Position numbers and translations under genes: made by a program. From Marinobacter sp. F3R08 (GTDB lineage Bacteria > Pseudomonadota > Gammaproteobacteria > Pseudomonadales > Oleiphilaceae), in contig NZ_JAHKPI010000016.1 of NCBI RefSeq assembly GCF_018860425.1, positions 1-64,000 of the forward strand: a stretch of DNA of 64,000 bases, read 5' to 3'. How positions within the stretch are numbered: the first letter of the stretch is position 1; each line of letters starts with the position of its first letter. The notes beneath the pieces were generated by a model that saw only the letters and a list, made by a program, of their open reading frames with translations, made no database searches and had not been told where the DNA came from. Shown here piece after piece: positions 51,769 to 60,884 of the stretch.

Positions 51769-53493
51769 ATGTCTACCGATAGAAGCAATGTCACTCTAAC
51801 TGGCCTGGCGAGGCGCTTCGTAGATGACGGGCTCCTTGACGAAGCCACTGCAAAAGATGCCTTTTTGCAGGCTTCAAAAAACCGAATTCCGTTGATCACC
51901 TATCTTACTCAGAACAGTCTGGCGGATAGTTCGAAGCTCGCCTTTTCAGCGGCGATGGAATTTGGCGTGTCAGTTCTGGACCTTGCTGCGTTCGCGCCAG
52001 AGATGATGCCCGAGAAATCCGTCGATGAGAAACTGATCCGGAAACACAACGCCCTGCCTCTGTATAAACGCGGAAACCGGCTGTTTATTGCTGTATCGGA
52101 CCCCACCAACCTCCAGGCCCTGGATGAGATCAAATTCAATACCGGGCTAAGCACAGACGCCGTTCTGGTTGACGATGCCAAGCTGCGGGCAGCCATAGAA
52201 AAATATCTTGAATCGCAAGATACCACCATGGGCGACCTCGAAGATGCCGACCTGGGTGACGTGGAAACCGAAGGCGGTGATGGCAGCGAGGATTCGGAAG
52301 ACGGCGCACCCCCGGGTACCGATGTTGATGATGCACCGATCGTAAAATACGTGAACAAGATGCTCCTGGACGCCATTCGTGGCGGAGCGTCAGACATTCA
52401 TTTCGAGCCCTACGAAAAAGCCTATCGTGTTCGCTACCGTACGGACGGCATCCTGAAGGAGGTTTCTCGCCCGTCGATCAAACTGGCGCCAAAGATCTCA
52501 GCCCGGGTCAAGATCATGGCCCAGCTGGACATCTCCGAGCGCCGGGTGCCTCAGGATGGCCGCATCAAAATGAAGCTCTCCAGAACCAAGGCGATCGATT
52601 TCCGGGTGAACACGCTGCCCACGCTGTGGGGAGAAAAGATTGTTCTGCGTATCCTGGACCCGAGCCAGGCCAAGCTTGGCATCGATGTTCTGGGCTACGA
52701 AGAAGACCAGAAGCAGCTATTCCTCGATGCCCTCGAACAACCTCAGGGCATGATTCTTGTTACGGGGCCAACGGGGTCGGGTAAAACCGTTTCTCTGTAC
52801 ACGGGCCTGAACATACTCAACACGCCGGGTATCAACATTTCCACAGCAGAAGACCCGGCCGAGATAAACCTTGAGGGCATAAACCAGGTCAACGTTAACG
52901 CCAAGGTCGGGCTTGGTTTCGCCGAGGCGCTCAGGGCCTTCCTGCGTCAGGACCCTGATGTCATCATGGTGGGTGAGATCCGGGACCTTGAAACCGCAAA
53001 TATTGCCATAAAAGCGGCGCAAACCGGTCACCTGGTACTTTCTACGCTGCACACGAACAGCGCAGCGGAAACACTCACCCGAATGATGAACATGGGCGTG
53101 CCTGCCTTCAATATTGCCACGTCTGTGAGCCTGATTATTGCACAGCGATTGGGGCGCCGGCTTTGCAGCAGCTGTAAACAACCGGCCTCGATTCCCGAAG
53201 ACGTACTTTTGGCGGAAGGGTTCACACAAGAACAAATTGATACAGGCTTTACGTTGTACCGCCCCAAGGGCTGTGATAAATGCACTATGGGATACAAGGG
53301 CCGCGTTGGTATTTACGAGGTGGTCAAGATCACCGATGAGCTGGCGAACATGATTATGGAAGAAGCCAGCTCCATCAAAATTGCAAAACAGGCTCAAGTT
53401 GAAGGTTTCCGTAATTTGCGACAGTCCGCGCTTCGCAAAGTCATCGAAGGCGTAACCAGCCTTGAGGAAGCCAACCGCGTGACGAAGGATTAA
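51769..53493 (+). CDS. pilB: Type IV pilus extension ATPase
   Basis: 574 residues. N-terminal MshEN/T2SSE-N domain (residues about 1-160), then the AAA+-like secretion ATPase: Walker A GPTGSGKTVSLYTGL (about 333), Asp box, Walker B VGEIRDLETANIAI, and His box STLHTNSAAETLTRM. A tetracysteine zinc site, CSSCKQP (about 465) and CDKCTMGYKGRVGIYEV (about 500), is typical of PilB. The ATG at 51769 is chosen by family N-terminus (SNVTLTGLARRFVDDGLLDE). Two bases separate it from pilC. Confidence 0.95.
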   Translation: MSTDRSNVTLTGLARRFVDDGLLDEATAKDAFLQASKNRIPLITYLTQNSLADSSKLAFSAAMEFGVSVLDLAAFAPEMMPEKSVDEKLIRKHNALPLYKRGNRLFIAVSDPTNLQALDEIKFNTGLSTDAVLVDDAKLRAAIEKYLESQDTTMGDLEDADLGDVETEGGDGSEDSEDGAPPGTDVDDAPIVKYVNKMLLDAIRGGASDIHFEPYEKAYRVRYRTDGILKEVSRPSIKLAPKISARVKIMAQLDISERRVPQDGRIKMKLSRTKAIDFRVNTLPTLWGEKIVLRILDPSQAKLGIDVLGYEEDQKQLFLDALEQPQGMILVTGPTGSGKTVSLYTGLNILNTPGINISTAEDPAEINLEGINQVNVNAKVGLGFAEALRAFLRQDPDVIMVGEIRDLETANIAIKAAQTGHLVLSTLHTNSAAETLTRMMNMGVPAFNIATSVSLIIAQRLGRRLCSSCKQPASIPEDVLLAEGFTQEQIDTGFTLYRPKGCDKCTMGYKGRVGIYEVVKITDELANMIMEEASSIKIAKQAQVEGFRNLRQSALRKVIEGVTSLEEANRVTKD

Positions 53494-53495
53494 GC

Positions 53496-54719
53496 ATGGC
53501 TGAGAAAGCACAGAAGCTGGAATCGTACATTTGGGAAGGGAAAGACCGGAAGGGCAACAAGTCCAAGGGCGAGCTTACTGGCTCGAACATGGCTCTGGTC
53601 AAGGCACAGCTACGCAAACAGGGTATTATTCCTGACAAGGTCAAAAAGAAGCCCAAGCCTCTTTTTGGCGCGGGTAAAAAGAAGATCAGCCCGTTTGACA
53701 TCGCCCTTCTGACCCGCCAACTGGCGACCATGATGAAGGCCGGTGTGCCTCTGGTGCAGAGTTTCGATATTGTCGCCGACGGGATGGACAACAAGACCCT
53801 TCAAGAGCTGGTGGTTACGATTCGCAATGATATTGCATCGGGTACTACCTTCGCCGCTGCCCTTCGCCGACACCCGAAGCACTTTAATGACCTGTACTGC
53901 AACCTCGTTGAATCGGGCGAGAAAGCCGGTGCGCTGGAGCATATGCTGAGCCGGATTGCGCTCTATCTGGAAAAAACCGAGCTACTGAAGAAGAAGGTCA
54001 AGAAAGCAATGACCTACCCAATTGCGGTAGTTGTAGTTGCAATCATAGTTTCAGCCATTCTGCTGATTAAAGTGGTGCCCCAGTTTGAGGAGCTGTTCAG
54101 TGGCTTCGGTGCAGACCTCCCCGTTTTCACCCAGTTTGTCATCAATATATCTGAGTGGCTCCAGACGTGGTGGTTTGTTGTACTGATGGGAATTTTCGGC
54201 TTTCTCTACATTTTCAAGGAAGCGAAGCGACGATCAAGGGTTTTCTCAGATGCAGTGGACAAATACGTCCTCAAGCTACCAATTGTCGGGGAGATTCTGG
54301 ACAAGTCGGCTGTTGCCAAGTTTGGCCGGGTGCTTTCCACCACTTTTGCCGCCGGTGTTCCATTGGTTGATGCCCTGGATTCCGTGGCAGGGGCAACCGG
54401 CAACGCGGTTTACCGGGATGCCATTAACAACATCAAGAATGACGTATCCAGCGGTACTCAACTGCAGGCAAGCATGCGCCAGCAGGAAGTGTTTCCGGTC
54501 ATGGCCATACAGTTGACGGCAATCGGCGAAGAATCCGGTAATCTGGACGACATGCTCGAGAAAGTGGCCATACATTACGAAGGGGTGGTTGATGATATGG
54601 TCGACAACCTGACCGCGCTCATGGAACCCATGATCATGTCGGTCCTTGGCATTCTGGTTGGTGGCTTGATCATTGCCATGTACCTGCCCATCTTCCAGAT
54701 GGGTCAGGTTGTCGGCTAA
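53496..54719 (+). CDS. pilC: Type IV pilus inner-membrane platform protein
   Basis: 407 residues, normal length. Two T2SSF domains (about 70-195 and 275-400) with ISPFDIALLTRQLATMMKAG and AKFGRVLSTTFAAGVPLVDA, and three membrane helices (AVVVVAIIVSAILLIKVVPQ is the first). It anchors the ATPase and the growing pilus. Same operon as pilB. Confidence 0.95.
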   Translation: MAEKAQKLESYIWEGKDRKGNKSKGELTGSNMALVKAQLRKQGIIPDKVKKKPKPLFGAGKKKISPFDIALLTRQLATMMKAGVPLVQSFDIVADGMDNKTLQELVVTIRNDIASGTTFAAALRRHPKHFNDLYCNLVESGEKAGALEHMLSRIALYLEKTELLKKKVKKAMTYPIAVVVVAIIVSAILLIKVVPQFEELFSGFGADLPVFTQFVINISEWLQTWWFVVLMGIFGFLYIFKEAKRRSRVFSDAVDKYVLKLPIVGEILDKSAVAKFGRVLSTTFAAGVPLVDALDSVAGATGNAVYRDAINNIKNDVSSGTQLQASMRQQEVFPVMAIQLTAIGEESGNLDDMLEKVAIHYEGVVDDMVDNLTALMEPMIMSVLGILVGGLIIAMYLPIFQMGQVVG

Positions 54720-54741
54720 ACCGGACCCACCCTCATAAAGT

Positions 54742-54771
54742 GGGGTCAGAAGGATCAACTCTTCTGACCCC
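54742..54771. repeat. REP-like hairpin, copy 2 (GGGGTCAG...CTGACCCC)
   Basis: 11-bp perfect stem GGGGTCAGAAG and CTTCTGACCCC with an eight-base loop between pilC and pilD. It shares its outer arms with the hairpin at 3382-3412. It interrupts the otherwise tight pilBCD arrangement and may thin transcription into pilD. Confidence 0.6.
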
Positions 54772-54801
54772 GATTTAGTTCTGCTGCTCCCCGGATAATT
54801 G

Positions 54802-55677
54802 ATGCTAACTCTGGACTCCCTTCTTGCTACGCCCTGGCTTCTGTACCTCATTACGGCACTGGTTTCGCTCTGTATCGGAAGCTTCCTGAACGTTGTAATT
54901 CTTCGTTTGCCCAAAATGATGCATCAGGACTGGCGTTGCCAGTGCGAGGAATTCCTGGAACTGCCCGATGCACAATGCAAGCAGGAGGAGCGGGTTACCC
55001 TCTCCAAACCAGCCTCCACCTGCCCTTCCTGCGGCCATAAGATACGGGCCTGGGAAAACATTCCGGTGGTAAGCTGGCTGATACTTCGTGGCAAATGCGC
55101 TTCCTGCAAAGCCCCTATCTCGCCCCGCTATCCGATTATCGAGGCCGTTACTGCGATTTTTTCAGTGGTGACCATTGCGGTTATCGGACACAACGAATCT
55201 GCGCTCTGGGCTCTGCTGTTGGTTTGGGCTCTGGTTGCCCTGACCGTGATTGATTTTGACACCCAACTGCTGCCAGACAGTATGACTTTGCCCCTGATGT
55301 GGCTTGGCCTCGTGTTGAACTATTTCGGCATACTCACCGACTTTAACAGTGCTTTCTGGGGCGCAGTGGCCGGTTATCTGTCTCTGTGGTCTGTTTATTG
55401 GCTGTTCAAGTTAGTAACAGGCAAGGAAGGCATGGGCCATGGTGATTTTAAATTGCTCGCGGCACTTGGTGCCTGGCTGGGGTGGCAGTTGTTGCCGGCG
55501 GTCATTCTGCTGTCTTCATTGGTGGGCGCCGTGGTCGGTATCAGCCTGATGGTATTCAAGCAGCACGGACGGGAGGTGCCGATTCCATTCGGTCCTTACC
55601 TGGCAACGGCGGGGCTGCTTTGTTTGTGGTTCGGTAGTGAGATTCAGGCCTTCTGGTACGGTTTCCTGGGAGCCTGA
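54802..55677 (+). CDS. pilD: Prepilin peptidase/N-methyltransferase
   Basis: 291 residues with about eight membrane helices. The N-terminal cytosolic loop has the two CxxC pairs of the zinc-binding methylase domain (CPSCGHKIRAW, CASCKAPISPRYP), and the two catalytic aspartates lie in DFDTQLLPD (about 152) and MGHGDFKLLAALG (GxGD, about 212). It cleaves the PilA leader. ATG preferred over the TTG three bases upstream. Confidence 0.96.
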   Translation: MLTLDSLLATPWLLYLITALVSLCIGSFLNVVILRLPKMMHQDWRCQCEEFLELPDAQCKQEERVTLSKPASTCPSCGHKIRAWENIPVVSWLILRGKCASCKAPISPRYPIIEAVTAIFSVVTIAVIGHNESALWALLLVWALVALTVIDFDTQLLPDSMTLPLMWLGLVLNYFGILTDFNSAFWGAVAGYLSLWSVYWLFKLVTGKEGMGHGDFKLLAALGAWLGWQLLPAVILLSSLVGAVVGISLMVFKQHGREVPIPFGPYLATAGLLCLWFGSEIQAFWYGFLGA

Positions 55678-55680
55678 TTC

Positions 55681-56280
55681 ATGAATATTGTAGGCCTGAC
55701 CGGCGGGATTGGTTCCGGGAAATCCACGGTGGCGCGTATGTTCGGTGACCTCGGTGTGCACTGGGTGGACGCCGACGATGTTGCCCGGGAGGTTGTTGAG
55801 CCCGGGACACCGGCACTTGTGCGGATTGCGGAACATTTTGGCGACGAAATTCTCACGTCCGGAGGGGCTCTGGATCGGGCCAGGCTTCGCGACATCGTCT
55901 TTCAGCAGCCGGAAGAGCGGGCTTGGCTGGAATCACTTTTGCATCCTGTTATTCGTGACGAATTGATTCGGCAATTAAACCCGGAGAACGGCCAGTTACC
56001 CTATGCGCTTCTGGTCTCCCCTCTGCTCCTCGAGACCGATCAGCACAAACTGGTAGACCGTATTGTGGTAATCGATGTGCCAAGAGAGGTTCAGTTGGAA
56101 CGCACGATGGCCAGGGATACCAACTCCCGGGAGCAGGTTGAACGGATTATCGGGGCTCAGATGTCCCGTAAAGATCGGCTGGCGCAGGCGGATGAGGTGA
56201 TTGATAATGATCGCCCTGTGGATGATGTAACGCGTCAGGTGCGGAAACTGCATGAAAGGTTGTTGCTGGAATTTGGTTGA
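55681..56280 (+). CDS. coaE: Dephospho-CoA kinase
   Basis: 199 residues. Last step of CoA synthesis: phosphorylates the 3'-OH of dephospho-CoA. P-loop LTGGIGSGKSTVARMF, DADDVAREVVEPGTPAL and LVSPLLLETDQH are family hallmarks. Three bases after pilD, the usual Pseudomonas order pilB-pilC-pilD-coaE-yacG. Confidence 0.96.
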   Translation: MNIVGLTGGIGSGKSTVARMFGDLGVHWVDADDVAREVVEPGTPALVRIAEHFGDEILTSGGALDRARLRDIVFQQPEERAWLESLLHPVIRDELIRQLNPENGQLPYALLVSPLLLETDQHKLVDRIVVIDVPREVQLERTMARDTNSREQVERIIGAQMSRKDRLAQADEVIDNDRPVDDVTRQVRKLHERLLLEFG

Positions 56281-57367
56281 TTGTTGTTTGCGCTACCGTA
56301 TCGCTGGAGTTGCGGCGGCATTCTCTCTGACGTTCTCGCCCCCGGGCTATAGTGTTGAGCCGGTGTTTGAGGTTCGCGAGCGATCCGTGGCCGAGATTCT
56401 GTCACCCACACAGTTGCCTCTGGAGTTCTACACATTCGAGCCGGATGAATACTGGGACGAACCCCGGGATTCCTACTGGATGGACTTCAGCAACTGGGTG
56501 CTCCGGCAGGAGCGTCTGCACGGGCAGACGGTCCAGTCTGTTGGCCAATGGGCAGACCGGACACTGTCCAGGAGTGCCCAGAGTCTCCCCAACAATGAAA
56601 GCTATCTGCGCATCGGTTTTGCGACAGAGTCTGAGTATGGGGACCCGGCGCAGTTTGAGCCGGAGGCCCGGTTCCGCCTGGACGTTCCAACAACGAAACG
56701 TAAGCTGCGTCTGGTTATCGAAAGTGAAAGTGACGAGCTGATCCCCCTGGGAGAGCGCCAGCGGGACCGCCAACTGACCGAGCCGGATCGTACCGATACA
56801 CAAGCTACAGGCGCCCTGCGCTATCTGACCCAGATTGGCGATGCCATCAATTTCTCCAATGATGTGGGTGTGCGTCTACGACTTCCTCCGGACGCGTTCT
56901 GGCGGGCGACAGCCGAGAAACGCTGGCAACTCGACGACAAGTGGATTCTGAATATCCAGCAGCGGTTTTACTATTTTCACCGGGACGGCTGGGGGGAGCG
57001 AACCTGGGTTGGCGTAGGCCGCCCAGTCGGCAATGACTGGCACTTCCGCTCGTCGTCGGAACTTAACTGGGTTCATCGGGACAGCAAGTTTGAAGCGGCG
57101 CAAATCTTCAGCGTGCGCAAACGCATAGACAACCGACTGATTGTCACACCGCGCCTTGGCCTGCTGGGTGAGAGCCAACCCTCATGGCGCCCGACCTCGG
57201 CGTTCGCGGATCTCACCTTTCGCTACCGGCTGCACAGTAATTGGCTCTACGCAGAGCTTATTCCGGCACTGGAATTCCCACGTGAGGAAAGCTTCAAGGA
57301 CCGGGCCTCTGTGGTTTTCCGGGTAGAAATGTTTTTCTCCGGTATTATTGGGACCGATCGCCTTTAA
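56252..57367 (+). CDS. Hypothetical exported protein, possible outer-membrane barrel
   Basis: 371 residues. The N-terminus has a hydrophobic stretch (IAGVAAAFSLTFSPPGYSVE) suiting a signal peptide. The last 200 residues alternate hydrophobic and polar residues with many aromatics (WILNIQQRFYYFHRDGWGER, WLYAELIPALEFPREESFKD) and end in a beta-strand, as in outer-membrane barrels. No family recognised. Its start overlaps coaE by 29 bases, GGA seven bases before the ATG; this insertion separates coaE from yacG. Confidence 0.6.
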   Translation: MKGCCWNLVDCCLRYRIAGVAAAFSLTFSPPGYSVEPVFEVRERSVAEILSPTQLPLEFYTFEPDEYWDEPRDSYWMDFSNWVLRQERLHGQTVQSVGQWADRTLSRSAQSLPNNESYLRIGFATESEYGDPAQFEPEARFRLDVPTTKRKLRLVIESESDELIPLGERQRDRQLTEPDRTDTQATGALRYLTQIGDAINFSNDVGVRLRLPPDAFWRATAEKRWQLDDKWILNIQQRFYYFHRDGWGERTWVGVGRPVGNDWHFRSSSELNWVHRDSKFEAAQIFSVRKRIDNRLIVTPRLGLLGESQPSWRPTSAFADLTFRYRLHSNWLYAELIPALEFPREESFKDRASVVFRVEMFFSGIIGTDRL

Positions 57368-57396
57368 CTTCTTGCACGGCCAGATATTGACGCGTT

Positions 57397-58140
57397 ATGC
57401 CAAGACATCCCTCAAAACCGGCGGCCGAGGCCCTGTCTCTCACGCCGATTGCCATCACCCACTCCTGCTTCCAGGACAAATTCGGGGTGCCTCGTCAGCC
57501 AGGGTTGACCCGGCATGCCTGGGCCGAGCTGGCTATCCAACCGCCCTTTGACAGAGAAGATGCCTTTCGCGGGCTGGAGACGGCGAGCCACCTCTGGCTG
57601 ACGTTTCAGTTTCACGAGGCCGTACGGGCCGAATGGAGGCCCGTCGTGCGCCCTCCCCGCCTGGGCGGAAACCGGAAAATGGGGGTATTTGCCAGCCGCT
57701 CTCCGTTTCGCCCCAATAGCCTGGGGTTGTCCGTAGTTCGCAATGAGGGGCTGATTCGCAGAAACAGGCAGCTCATCCTGCGTATCAGCGATCACGACCT
57801 GATAGAGGGTACGCCCATCCTCGACATCAAACCCTACCTGCCATTCGCCGATTCCGTACCCGATGCCAGCCTGGGCTGGGCAGACTCTCCGCCAACAGAA
57901 AGGCTGGATGTCGTTTTTTTGCCCGAAGCGGAGGCGCAGATCAACCAGCTTTCGCCCGATTCCTACCCTGAGCTGAGACCTCTGATTGAAGATGTTGTTG
58001 GCTACGATCCACGCCCTTCGTTTCGACGAGGCCGAGATGAAGAGCGAATCTATGGCGCACATTTATACGACCTCAACGTGCGCTTCCGGTTCGTAAATGA
58101 ACAGTCACGACAGCGTGTCGAAGTGCTGACGGTCTGTTAG
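57397..58140 (+). CDS. trmO: tRNA (N6-threonylcarbamoyladenosine37-N6)-methyltransferase
   Basis: 247 residues. TrmO/YaeB family: N-terminal SAM-binding beta-barrel with IAITHSCFQDKFGVPRQPGL, FRGLETASHLWLTFQFHE and MGVFASRSPFRPNSLGLSVV; the C-terminal extension (RPLIEDVVGYDPRPSFRRGR) is that of the bacterial enzyme. It methylates t6A37 of threonine tRNAs. Confidence 0.9.
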   Translation: MPRHPSKPAAEALSLTPIAITHSCFQDKFGVPRQPGLTRHAWAELAIQPPFDREDAFRGLETASHLWLTFQFHEAVRAEWRPVVRPPRLGGNRKMGVFASRSPFRPNSLGLSVVRNEGLIRRNRQLILRISDHDLIEGTPILDIKPYLPFADSVPDASLGWADSPPTERLDVVFLPEAEAQINQLSPDSYPELRPLIEDVVGYDPRPSFRRGRDEERIYGAHLYDLNVRFRFVNEQSRQRVEVLTVC

Positions 58141-58183
58141 ACTGAACCTGAAGATGTTGTAGTCGACACAGGGAATATGTGCC

Positions 58184-60535
58184 TTGCCTTCAAAGCGTTT
58201 ATTCAAGCGATTGGGAATACGGCCATTAGCGGCGAGGTTGTTTGCCTACGTATTGCTTTTCAGTCTTGTTTTATCGCTGGTGGCAACCGGAGTTCAGTTG
58301 ATTGGCGAGTTTGAACGCCGTAAAAGCGATTTGCTGAACGAGCAGACACGAACCGCCGAGCTGGTTTCCGGAAGCATAAGCAACAATATCTGGCTGATGA
58401 ATTTCAGCGAAGTGGCCAACAGTCTGGATGATATGAAGGCGGTGCCCGCCATCCAGTACGGTCGCGTAGTGACCAGCACCGGTGAAACATTCAGCACTGG
58501 CACCTACCCTGAAGGCCGGGTGATTTCACAGATCTTCCCGCTGGTGTTTGACCGTTCCAGCACTCGCAGCCCCGAAAACGTCGGCACGCTGACCATTACC
58601 TCGTCTATCGACCATATCTATGCAGAGCTCAGGAATCAGGCTCTGCTGAACCTGCTGTTTCAATCAATTGTGGTGATGCTGGGTACCTTAGGGTTGCTTC
58701 TGATCGTTCGCCTGACGCTCTCCCGGCATCTGGAAACCATGGCCGATTACGCCACCCGGCTTAACCTGGATGCCCTGGTAGACCCTCTGCAACTAAAACG
58801 TAAGGCCCCGAAAACCCCGGATGAGCTCACAGAGCTGGAGCAGGCCCTGAACAAGATGCGCCTGCAGATCCTTGAAGACACCCGCTCGTTGCGCCAGACA
58901 ACCCTTCAGTCTCAAGGTGAACGGGATCAAGCGGTGCGAGCCAACCACGCCAAGAACCGGTTCCTCGCCAATGTCAGCCATGAACTGCGCATTCCCTTGC
59001 AATCCGTGCTTGGCTACGCAAACCTGCTGACGGACACACCACTGGATCAGGAACAGCGAGAATATGTTCAGACCCTGCTGAGCGCCTCAGAGAGCCTTTC
59101 AGCCATTATCAATGACCTGCTGGACATCTCCAGCATGGAAGCGGGCAAGCTGGTGCTGGATGACATTCCCTTTGATCTTCGGGAGACCCTTAATGATCTG
59201 GTCCACATGCTTGGCGCCAGAGCCCGGGAAAAGGGCCTGGCACTGGAACTTCGAATCGACGAAAACCTGCCCCGCGCCCTGAAGGGCGACCCGGTCCGAA
59301 TTCGCCAGATCCTGCTGAACCTCACGTCCAACGCCATCAAATTTACCGATTCAGGCCATGTGCTGATCAGTATTGAGGTGTTAGGTCGCCGGGACGACAA
59401 GGCACGCCTTCGGATTGCCGTGGAAGATACCGGCGTCGGGATCAATCCGGAAGATGTCCCTCTGGTTTACGAACCCTATGTGCAGCTGGGCCAACAGTTC
59501 CAGCGGCAGTTACCGGGAGCAGGCCTGGGCCTGACAATTTGCCGACAGCTGGTGGGGCTGATGGATGGTTCCATGGATCTGGAAAGCCTTCCCGGAGAGG
59601 GCTCGACCTTCTGGATGGAACTGACCCTGCCTGTGGTACCTCAGAGCGCAACCAGGGTTCGACCGGATACCCGGATGGTGAAAGATCGCCGGATTCTGGT
59701 AGTCGATTCCTATGAACTGTCCCGTAAAATTACGCTGGAAATGCTGTCGCGCCACGAGGTGCATATTGAGGCTGTAAAGTCTGCTGGCGAGGCACTGACT
59801 TCCCTGCGCACAGCGTTCGATGGTCAACAGCCCTTCGACGCCATCATCCTGGATGGTTTTGTACCGGACATGGACAGCGATTTGCTCTGCCGGCAGATTC
59901 GCAGTAATCCGCTCTGGTCAGATATGCGCTTACTGATTCTGTCGTCCAATCCCCAGCGGGGCGACGCCGAACATTTCCGTCAGGCCGGCGCCGATGCCTT
60001 CCTGAGCAAATCTCTGCGAGAGTCCTGTCTGACTCCGATTCTCAATCAGTTGTTTTCCGATGCCGTCAAAGAGGAACGACGTTTCCTGACCCGTTTTTCT
60101 CTTCAGGCAGTCACTGACACTGCCCGGCGCAGGAAATTGCCCTGCGGCAGAATGAAGGTCCTGTTAGTGGAAGACAACCCGGTCAACCGCACCCTGACCC
60201 AGCGTCTGCTGGAAAAGCTGGGCTGTGACGTCATGACTGCCAACGATGGCGAGGCCGCGGCGAGTCTGTGGCAATGGCACCCGTTCGACCTGGTATTCAT
60301 GGATTGTGTTATGCCACGCGTAGATGGTTTTGAAGCCACACGGCGTCTCCGGGAATGGGAAAAAGCCCACAACCGGGCACCCATCCCCGTGGTCGCCCTG
60401 ACCGCGAGCGCCATGGAAGAAGACGAGGAACGTTCACGTCAATGTGGAATGGATTCTTTCGTTGCCAAGCCTGTCAATATTGAAATGCTACGGGCAGTAC
60501 TGGAACAATATTGTCAGGCGTCTGCTGCCTCCTGA
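58184..60535 (+). CDS. Hybrid sensor histidine kinase with two receiver domains
   Basis: 783 residues. TM1 about 17-37, periplasmic sensor about 38-155, TM2 about 158-178, a short linker, then dimerisation domain with H266 in ANVSHELRIPLQSVLGYANL (note Ile in place of the usual Thr after ELR). ATPase domain has N box NLTSNAIKFTDSG, G1 DTGVGINPED and G2 GAGLGLTICRQL. Receiver 1 (about 508-620) keeps acceptor D557 but the acidic pair is reduced to VVDSYE; receiver 2 (about 665-775) has LLVEDNPVN and D707 in LVFMDCVMPRVDG. TTG start, AGGGA nine bases upstream; no better start in frame. No phosphotransfer domain is present, so it needs an Hpt partner. Confidence 0.9.
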   Translation: MPSKRLFKRLGIRPLAARLFAYVLLFSLVLSLVATGVQLIGEFERRKSDLLNEQTRTAELVSGSISNNIWLMNFSEVANSLDDMKAVPAIQYGRVVTSTGETFSTGTYPEGRVISQIFPLVFDRSSTRSPENVGTLTITSSIDHIYAELRNQALLNLLFQSIVVMLGTLGLLLIVRLTLSRHLETMADYATRLNLDALVDPLQLKRKAPKTPDELTELEQALNKMRLQILEDTRSLRQTTLQSQGERDQAVRANHAKNRFLANVSHELRIPLQSVLGYANLLTDTPLDQEQREYVQTLLSASESLSAIINDLLDISSMEAGKLVLDDIPFDLRETLNDLVHMLGARAREKGLALELRIDENLPRALKGDPVRIRQILLNLTSNAIKFTDSGHVLISIEVLGRRDDKARLRIAVEDTGVGINPEDVPLVYEPYVQLGQQFQRQLPGAGLGLTICRQLVGLMDGSMDLESLPGEGSTFWMELTLPVVPQSATRVRPDTRMVKDRRILVVDSYELSRKITLEMLSRHEVHIEAVKSAGEALTSLRTAFDGQQPFDAIILDGFVPDMDSDLLCRQIRSNPLWSDMRLLILSSNPQRGDAEHFRQAGADAFLSKSLRESCLTPILNQLFSDAVKEERRFLTRFSLQAVTDTARRRKLPCGRMKVLLVEDNPVNRTLTQRLLEKLGCDVMTANDGEAAASLWQWHPFDLVFMDCVMPRVDGFEATRRLREWEKAHNRAPIPVVALTASAMEEDEERSRQCGMDSFVAKPVNIEMLRAVLEQYCQASAAS

Positions 60536-60583
60536 AACAATGGCTCAGACATCAAGACACGTTTCCAATACCCGAAGGCAACC

Positions 60584-60772
60584 ATGAACGTTGAATGTCC
60601 CACCTGCAAGAAATCCGTCGAATGGACCGAGACCAACTCCTGGCGCCCTTTCTGTTCCGAGCGCTGCAAACTGATCGATCTGGGGGCGTGGGCCAACGAG
60701 GAATATCGGGTGCCCGCAGAGAACGCATCACCAGAAGATCTGGACCAGGGCGGCGAAACTACCCGGCACTGA
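60584..60772 (+). CDS. yacG: DNA gyrase inhibitor, zinc-binding
   Basis: 62 residues. Four-cysteine zinc finger in [10 protein letters not shown] and [20 protein letters not shown], a near-perfect YacG. It binds GyrB and blocks DNA binding. It normally lies close to coaE, from which it is separated here by three genes. Confidence 0.95.
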   Translation: MNVECPTCKKSVEWTETNSWRPFCSERCKLIDLGAWANEEYRVPAENASPEDLDQGGETTRH

Positions 60773-60815
60773 TCGTAAAAAAATATAAATTAACGGGGAC
60801 TTACTGGCATTTAAG

Positions 60816-60844
60816 TTGAGTGGTCACGGGTGCATCGTTAACAT
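60816..60844 (+). promoter_or_regulatory. Sigma-70 promoter of the YfaZ-like gene
   Basis: TTGAGT, 17-base spacer, TAACAT. Start near 60851, leader about 34 bases to the ATG at 60885. Confidence 0.5.
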
Positions 60845-60884
60845 ATCGGCAATTCTGCCAGTAACTACATGAAGGTGCACACAT

